Source: Thermoplasmata archaeon (lineage in GTDB: Archaea; Thermoplasmatota; Thermoplasmata; Thermoplasmatales; Thermoplasmataceae). Taken from it: 11,100 nt of DNA. The notes beneath the pieces were generated by a model. It had not been told where the DNA came from. It was given only the letters and a program-made list of their open reading frames with translations, and made no database searches. Location: the NCBI GenBank assembly GCA_021826795.1, contig JAKAYM010000055.1, positions 1 to 11,100 of the forward strand. Direction: 5' to 3'. Shown here one piece after another: positions 7,307-11,100 of this stretch (positions within the stretch are counted from its first letter, which is position 1; each line of letters begins with the position of its first letter). A program made the translations under genes and the position numbers.

Positions 7307-8125
7307 CTATACATTAAATATTTTTGTTAAATAGATCTGTATACCCATATGATTTAACTTATTTACTGTATAAGGCAAATCCTTTTTTAGAGTATTTATT
7401 ACTATTTTATCGCCTATTAAATTAAATGGAATGCCGGTATCAGATATTTTTGATATATTATTTTCATCGGTTGATAAAATTAATGTTATCTCATTATTTT
7501 TAATATTATGTATCTCTTTAAGAATTCTTCCAGATTTCATAAATATAATTGTATCAGAGATATCCTCAACCCTAGATAAATCGTGGCTACTTATTATAAT
7601 TATATTATTTCCATCATTCATTTTTTTAATAATATTCGATAGTTGTTCAGAAATAGAAGGGTCAAGCCCATCAAATGGTTCATCAAGCAGTATTATGTCA
7701 CTCTTTACCATCAGTGCCATTCCAATATTTAGCCTTCTTTTCATACCCTTTGAATAATTCTTTACAGGTTTATTTTTATCAAGATTAATCATATTTAATA
7801 TTTCTTCAGGCTTATATAAAAGGTTATTCTGATTTACAATATTTTTTATAAAATTATAATGATCCAATGCCGTTAAATTTCCATAATATGCTGGTAGTTC
7901 TGGTAAATAAAATGTCAGCCCCTCAGTCTTTATTGTTCCAGATGTGATTTTTATCAGTCTGGAAATCAATTTTAATAATGTTGTCTTACCGGCACCATTC
8001 GGACCAACAACAGAATATATTCCCGGTTTATCAATACTTAATGTTATACCATTGATAGCATAACCTTTAGATTTTCTATATCTTTTGTATACGTTATTCA
8101 CATTTATACTATTCAATTTTACCAC
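7307..8125 (-). CDS. ABC transporter ATPase, ABC-2/CcmA type, without permease
   Basis: This is a soluble ATP-binding subunit of about 272 residues in the COG1131 group that drives export or drug-resistance ABC-2 transporters. Motifs: Walker A GPNGAGKTT (41-49), YLPE in place of the usual Q-loop (73-76), variant signature YSKGMKRR (124-131), Walker B IILLDEP (144-150), D-loop GLD (153-155) and H-loop H181. The C-terminal ~70 residues resemble the regulatory extension of the group. The reported start is GTG at 8125, overlapping the upstream gene by 17 nt. TTG at 8116, with GGTGGT (8127-8122) as ribosome-binding site, or GTG at 8101, are alternatives. It is the last gene of a three-gene operon. 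No transmembrane permease is encoded in the operon, so its membrane partner is unknown. The gene is very AT-rich (14 G/C of 60 at 7321-7380). Confidence 0.9.
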   Translation of the reverse strand: MVKLNSINVNNVYKRYRKSKGYAINGITLSIDKPGIYSVVGPNGAGKTTLLKLISRLIKITSGTIKTEGLTFYLPELPAYYGNLTALDHYNFIKNIVNQNNLLYKPEEILNMINLDKNKPVKNYSKGMKRRLNIGMALMVKSDIILLDEPFDGLDPSISEQLSNIIKKMNDGNNIIIISSHDLSRVEDISDTIIFMKSGRILKEIHNIKNNEITLILSTDENNISKISDTGIPFNLIGDKIVINTLKKDLPYTVNKLNHMGIQIYLTKIFNV

Positions 8126-8888
8126 CGAGGGGAAGACCTATAAAAAGTTTACCATATTTAAGTGTTATAATGATTTTGGTTACACCATAACCGGTTTTCA
8201 TTAAATACTGAACGCCCGTAAGTTTAATTAAAAATTGCCCGTTGCTGCTGGTGATATTTGCATATGATGTATTTTTGTAATTACAGGAATATATGTAAGC
8301 TGAAGCATTTACTGGGAGATTTGAACCAGGAGTGTTTCTTAATGATATATTTATATTCTCACCATTGTTAATAGATTTGTTATAATATTTATAATATATT
8401 CCTGAGAGGTGAATTTCAGGATTATTATAGGTTATTATAGGATTTATTTGGTAATCGCATAGCGGGAGTGAATAATCAATATTCTCTATTTTATAATAAC
8501 CAGCAGGGGCTAACGTATAACAAGGATACCTGTAGCCAGAATTTTGCAAAACTGTTTCATTCCAGGATGATATAATATGATCATTTCCTGTAATATTAAA
8601 CTTTATTAAACCATAGAGTTGCTCCGGTGTAGTACCATTAACACCTAAATATTCTATTTCGGCACCGGAGGTATACGTTGCAGCATTAATTATAAATGAT
8701 CTGTAAGGTAGACTGGCAGTAGCGTTTACATAAACCGTTAAGTTGTGTCCCTGTGTTATATTATTGTCGGCTGGTGTTATAGAAACATTAACGTTATCTG
8801 TCAAACTTTGGTAATATTTAACTCCAAAATTTACTGAAACAAGGATAACCAAAATTGATAATAAAATAACAATTAATTTCTTGTTCAT
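8109..8888 (-). CDS. Membrane-anchored ectodomain protein rich in N-glycosylation sites
   Basis: I do not recognise a family. The 259-residue product has a short basic N-terminus (MNKK) and one hydrophobic segment (about 5-23), which could be a signal peptide or a membrane anchor. The rest is predicted outside the cell. Residues 32-70 (start VNVSITPADNNITQG) look like an Ig-like/CARDB-type beta strand pattern. Twelve N-x-S/T sequons occur (N34, 43, 49, 55, 84, 98, 110, 170, 180, 194, 206, 211), suggesting a heavily glycosylated surface protein. There are three Cys (123, 144, 202). A moderately hydrophobic C-terminus ends LFIGLPLGGKIE with no second clear membrane helix. The start is well supported by GGAGGT 5 nt upstream. 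It lies 22 nt after the cysteine-rich secreted gene and overlaps the ABC ATPase, so the three products probably act together. It may be a receptor, binding or immunity component; this is speculation. Confidence 0.8.
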   Translation of the reverse strand: MNKKLIVILLSILVILVSVNFGVKYYQSLTDNVNVSITPADNNITQGHNLTVYVNATASLPYRSFIINAATYTSGAEIEYLGVNGTTPEQLYGLIKFNITGNDHIISSWNETVLQNSGYRYPCYTLAPAGYYKIENIDYSLPLCDYQINPIITYNNPEIHLSGIYYKYYNKSINNGENINISLRNTPGSNLPVNASAYIYSCNYKNTSYANITSSNGQFLIKLTGVQYLMKTGYGVTKIIITLKYGKLFIGLPLGGKIE

Positions 8889-8893
8889 TATAA

Positions 8894-8899
8894 ACCTCC
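8894..8899 (-). promoter_or_regulatory. Strong Shine-Dalgarno site inside the accessory operon
   Basis: GGAGGT on the minus strand, 5 nt before the ATG at 8888, is a full-strength ribosome-binding site. The operon's first gene lacks one, as expected if first genes are leaderless and internal genes use Shine-Dalgarno initiation. Confidence 0.75.
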
Positions 8900-8910
8900 A
8901 TAAAATTTAT

Positions 8911-9684
8911 TTAAGATATATATCCCATACACACTTTTGAATTTTGACTATAGGAATGGGTATATACGCATATTCCCCACCAGGAGCTGGTAAGTGAACA
9001 CATGCTGTCATGTATACTTATATCCTGGGTACTTCCAGTATTCTGAAACACAGCTACACCGCCGGTATATGTGGCGCTTGTTGGATTTGAACCCTTCTCG
9101 CCCTGGTTATCCTGGAATCTCCAGGATGCAACAGAACTGGTTCTTTGAGTTTGTGACTGGCAATATACTGGGTAACTGACTTGCCACGATATGCTGGCTG
9201 ATCCACCACAATAAGACCCGCCAAGGGTATATGTAACCTTTTCTGCTGTCCCACCTGAAGTTTTATGCATTGGTGTCATACACTCTATGCTCTGCTCACC
9301 ATTATCTGGCTTATCCAATTCCAGTGTTGAAGTAGTGTGTGCGTTATTTATAAGGTTATAAGGTGATAAAAAGCTATACCCACCATCTAAAACTGCCCCA
9401 TTTTCCGAATTTACACTTATTTGTGCTATCCAATACACTAAGCCGTCTGTAGCCTTAAAAAGCCATATCTGGCAATATATGTCACCGTATTTATTCTGTC
9501 CACATCTAGAATAACAGCCCATAAGCACTCCATCTGTCTTTAAGTCATCCGGCGTAGTTGTATCAGCTCTTATTTTTGCGTTATTGTCTGTAGTGATTTC
9601 ATTTCCTATATAAGACATACCTCCCATAGATAACATCATAAGCACAATCCACATACTTACAACTATTTTCATTTTTTTATTCAT
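8911..9684 (-). CDS. Cysteine-rich exported protein of unknown function
   Basis: I do not recognise this 257-residue protein. It has a basic MNKKMK start, a hydrophobic Met-rich segment (about 7-27; a signal peptide or anchor), then an extracellular Ser/Thr/Gly-rich region expected to be mostly beta structure. Nine cysteines (57, 61, 71, 135, 159, 175, 229, 239, 252) suggest disulfides, which would suit an acidic outside medium. Unlike its operon neighbour it has no N-x-S/T sequon. No protease, hydrolase or pilin motif is visible. Its central part is GC-rich compared with the rest of the operon (31 G/C of 60 at 9061-9120). It is the first gene after a TATA box 26 bp upstream, so its mRNA is probably leaderless. 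A secreted effector such as an archaeocin-like toxin, or an extracellular binding protein, would fit the context with the ABC ATPase, but neither is shown. Confidence 0.78.
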   Translation of the reverse strand: MNKKMKIVVSMWIVLMMLSMGGMSYIGNEITTDNNAKIRADTTTPDDLKTDGVLMGCYSRCGQNKYGDIYCQIWLFKATDGLVYWIAQISVNSENGAVLDGGYSFLSPYNLINNAHTTSTLELDKPDNGEQSIECMTPMHKTSGGTAEKVTYTLGGSYCGGSASISWQVSYPVYCQSQTQRTSSVASWRFQDNQGEKGSNPTSATYTGGVAVFQNTGSTQDISIHDSMCSLTSSWWGICVYTHSYSQNSKVCMGYIS

Positions 9685-9702
9685 GATAATACTAATACAT
9701 GA

Positions 9703-9719
9703 CTATATATATATTTCGG
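9703..9719 (-). promoter_or_regulatory. BRE/TATA promoter of the three-gene accessory operon
   Basis: On the minus strand CCGAAATATATATATAG contains a purine-rich BRE (CGAAA) followed by a long TATA box. The box centre is about 26 bp upstream of the ATG at 9684, predicting a leaderless transcript. It is one of the clearest promoters in the window. The 125 bp between this operon and the HD gene (9685-9809) is AT-rich and holds nothing else I can identify. Confidence 0.6.
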
Positions 9720-9809
9720 TAAAACTATTACTAAATAGTTTACTATTAAATTATACGGCAACAATATATATCTTTCATTACTTTATTCATAATTTAGTTC
9801 TAAGCAAAA

Positions 9810-10940
9810 TTACACCGGCATCTTACTTTTTATTCTGTTGTATATATCTTTAGAACCAGATACAAGAATCTGTCTGTTCTCCATTTCACCAGAAAGCGCC
9901 ATTGCTATTGAGGAAACATCAGTAATGTCCTGTTTTTTACTCCCAAAATATACTGTAGCATAATTCTTTATTCTACCTTTTCCAGAAAAATAAAGCGGGG
10001 GTATAATATCGATTATATAGTCATGGGAATTGAAATCTTTCAATGCTTCCTTAACCCATTGAAGTTTTTCTTTGCTGTAACCGGCTCTAAATGCTACCTT
10101 AAACAGTTCACGGTTTAGAATATGTATTAACACATCAGAAGAGTCTCCATTCTTAATTTTTTCTATAAATTCAAAATCATTCAACCTGATATCTTCAATA
10201 CTTCTGTCTTTCATGTCCATATAAGCATATCCCAGCATCTTCTGCGCTATTCTGCACGTTTTATGGAAATAAACAGTATTGAACATCAGGATCCTGGTTA
10301 TTATAACTGATTCAATTGTCGGTATTGATTTCTCAACTCCTATCAGTTTATTATCATCTACCACTACCGTATTGAATAATCTCTTGTAATCGATCTGGCC
10401 CATTGTTACACCACAGAAAAGTGCGTCTCTTCTGAGGTAGTCTATTTCATCCACATCCAGAGGTCCGCTGATCATTTCCGAAAACAAAGGATATTTTTTT
10501 GATTTACCTGTGGCAATATCTGCTATATCTTTCGGGTCATATCCGTACTGTTTCAATATATCAGGTATACTGCTATCATTATACGGGGAAGACCCTGTAA
10601 TAATCTTTTTTGTGATATCTTCATGGACTACTCCGTAAAGGCTGTGAAACTCTTCTTCTATTCCATGGCTGAAGGGCATATGACCAATATCATGCAGTAA
10701 AGCTGCAAGAGCCGGAATGTTGCTGTCAATGCCCAGAGCCTCCATGAGCTCTTTAGCCAGAAACATAGAACCCATGGAATGTTCAAATCTTGTATGGTTG
10801 GCTCCGGGAAATACAGTATTACACAAACCAAGCTGCTTTATATACCTTAACCTCTGAAAATACTTTGAATCAACTATTTCGCTGAATACTCCTTCTATTT
10901 TTATCGGCCCGTTTACAGGGTCCTGAATAATCTTGTACAT
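9810..10940 (-). CDS. HD-domain phosphohydrolase (COG1078, SAMHD1/dGTPase-like)
   Basis: This is a metal-dependent HD-superfamily phosphohydrolase; characterised relatives are dNTP triphosphohydrolases, but the substrate here is unknown. I prefer the start MYKIIQDPVNGPI (ATG at 10940), the usual N-terminus of this family, giving 376 residues. Upstream in-frame starts (ATG 10949, GTG 10961) run into the SRP RNA 3' end. Motifs in this numbering: QRLRYIKQLG (29-38), the first His in FEHSMG (H54), the HD pair in LLHDIGHMPFSH (H83-D84) and the SGPLDVDEIDYLRRDA block (158-173) with the last metal ligand. All HD ligands are present. There is no signal peptide, so it is cytoplasmic. It lies on the same strand just downstream of the SRP RNA gene with only about 15 bp between, so its promoter may lie within that RNA gene or it may be transcribed by read-through. 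The stop is TAA at 9812-9810. Confidence 0.9.
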   Translation of the reverse strand: MYKIIQDPVNGPIKIEGVFSEIVDSKYFQRLRYIKQLGLCNTVFPGANHTRFEHSMGSMFLAKELMEALGIDSNIPALAALLHDIGHMPFSHGIEEEFHSLYGVVHEDITKKIITGSSPYNDSSIPDILKQYGYDPKDIADIATGKSKKYPLFSEMISGPLDVDEIDYLRRDALFCGVTMGQIDYKRLFNTVVVDDNKLIGVEKSIPTIESVIITRILMFNTVYFHKTCRIAQKMLGYAYMDMKDRSIEDIRLNDFEFIEKIKNGDSSDVLIHILNRELFKVAFRAGYSKEKLQWVKEALKDFNSHDYIIDIIPPLYFSGKGRIKNYATVYFGSKKQDITDVSSIAMALSGEMENRQILVSGSKDIYNRIKSKMPV

Positions 10941-10955
10941 AATAATCATAATACT

Positions 10956-11100
10956 GGACACGCCTGGTTCAGCCCAGGTGTTTTGGTAGCGTCCTCCACT
11001 TCCTCTCCTCCCCGCACCCTCTCAGCATCGATGGTCCAGGATACCGTTGTTCCCTTCCGGGCCTGGCGGGTTTTCCCGGTAAATTGCATGTATATCTTCC
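10956..11100 (-). ncRNA. Signal recognition particle 7S RNA, 3' half
   Basis: On the minus strand the conserved SRP helix 8 is plain: CCAGG (11066-11062) pairs with CCTGG (11040-11036) around CCCGGAAGGG with its GGAA tetraloop (11058-11055) and the asymmetric AACAACGGTAT side. This is the SRP54 binding site. The following GC-rich stretch to about 10956 fits the 3' strand of helix 5 and the RNA 3' end. The segment is about 145 nt, roughly half of a typical ~300 nt archaeal 7S RNA; the 5' half, including the rest of helix 6, lies beyond the window. The exact 3' end is estimated from where GC-rich sequence gives way to AT-rich sequence. Confidence 0.92.

Noticed and set aside
8109..8160. Frameshift that would have split a permease from the sequon-rich protein
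   Set aside because: The overlap with the ATPase start is a normal coupled junction, and neither frame around it encodes multiple membrane helices.
8994..9254. Small open frames on both strands inside the Cys-rich exported gene
   Set aside because: They are short, overlap the larger frame that has promoter, signal segment and operon support, and show no domain.
10941..10961. Longer HD protein starting at GTG 10961
   Set aside because: It would overlap the SRP RNA 3' end, and the family typically begins at the MYKIIQDP-like sequence, matching the ATG at 10940.
10963..10978. CCTGG-TTCAGC-CCAGG hairpin as an independent terminator
   Set aside because: It lies in the GC-rich 3' end of the SRP RNA without a following long T run and is more simply part of that RNA's secondary structure.

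Overview
The window looks like chromosomal DNA of an archaeon, most likely of the order Thermoplasmatales (Ferroplasma/Acidiplasma/Cuniculiplasma-like). The evidence is an archaeal-type SRP RNA at the right edge, a type II tRNA-Leu without encoded CCA, TATA boxes about 26 bp upstream of start codons (leaderless transcripts) with GGAGGT/AGGTGAT ribosome-binding sites inside operons, AT-rich DNA and heavy use of ATA codons. The genus is an inference from general character, not from a database match.

Left part (1-4402, + strand): after the start of a divergent, cut-off gene comes a tight three-gene operon. It encodes a 977-residue molybdenum formate dehydrogenase catalytic subunit (ForC type), a 146-residue DUF1641 partner (ForE type) and the maturation sulfurtransferase FdhD. 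ForC carries the active-site Gln that replaces the usual His, as in the non-canonical, menaquinone-linked ForCE enzymes known from Bacillus subtilis. The operon probably oxidises formate in the cytoplasm and passes electrons to the quinone pool. In an acidophile this could also remove a toxic weak acid.

Middle part (4428-7292): a convergent, leaderless gene encodes an 890-residue UvrD-type SF1 helicase fused to a C-terminal RecB-like PD-(D/E)XK nuclease. Next is a tRNA-Leu on the + strand whose anticodon reads AAG, which is very unusual for an archaeon; it also has an A10-C25 mismatch.

Right part (7307-9684, - strand): an unassigned three-gene operon reads right to left from its own TATA box. 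It encodes a nine-cysteine exported protein, a membrane-anchored ectodomain protein with twelve N-glycosylation sequons, and a lone ABC-2-type ATPase with no permease in the window. The operon ends 14 bp from the tRNA 3' end and has strongly uneven base composition. It is the best candidate here for an undescribed accessory system, possibly secretion, antagonism or self-immunity, but that function is inference only.

Right edge (9810-11100, - strand): an HD-domain phosphohydrolase (COG1078, SAMHD1/dGTPase-like) lies immediately downstream of the 3' half of the SRP 7S RNA gene.
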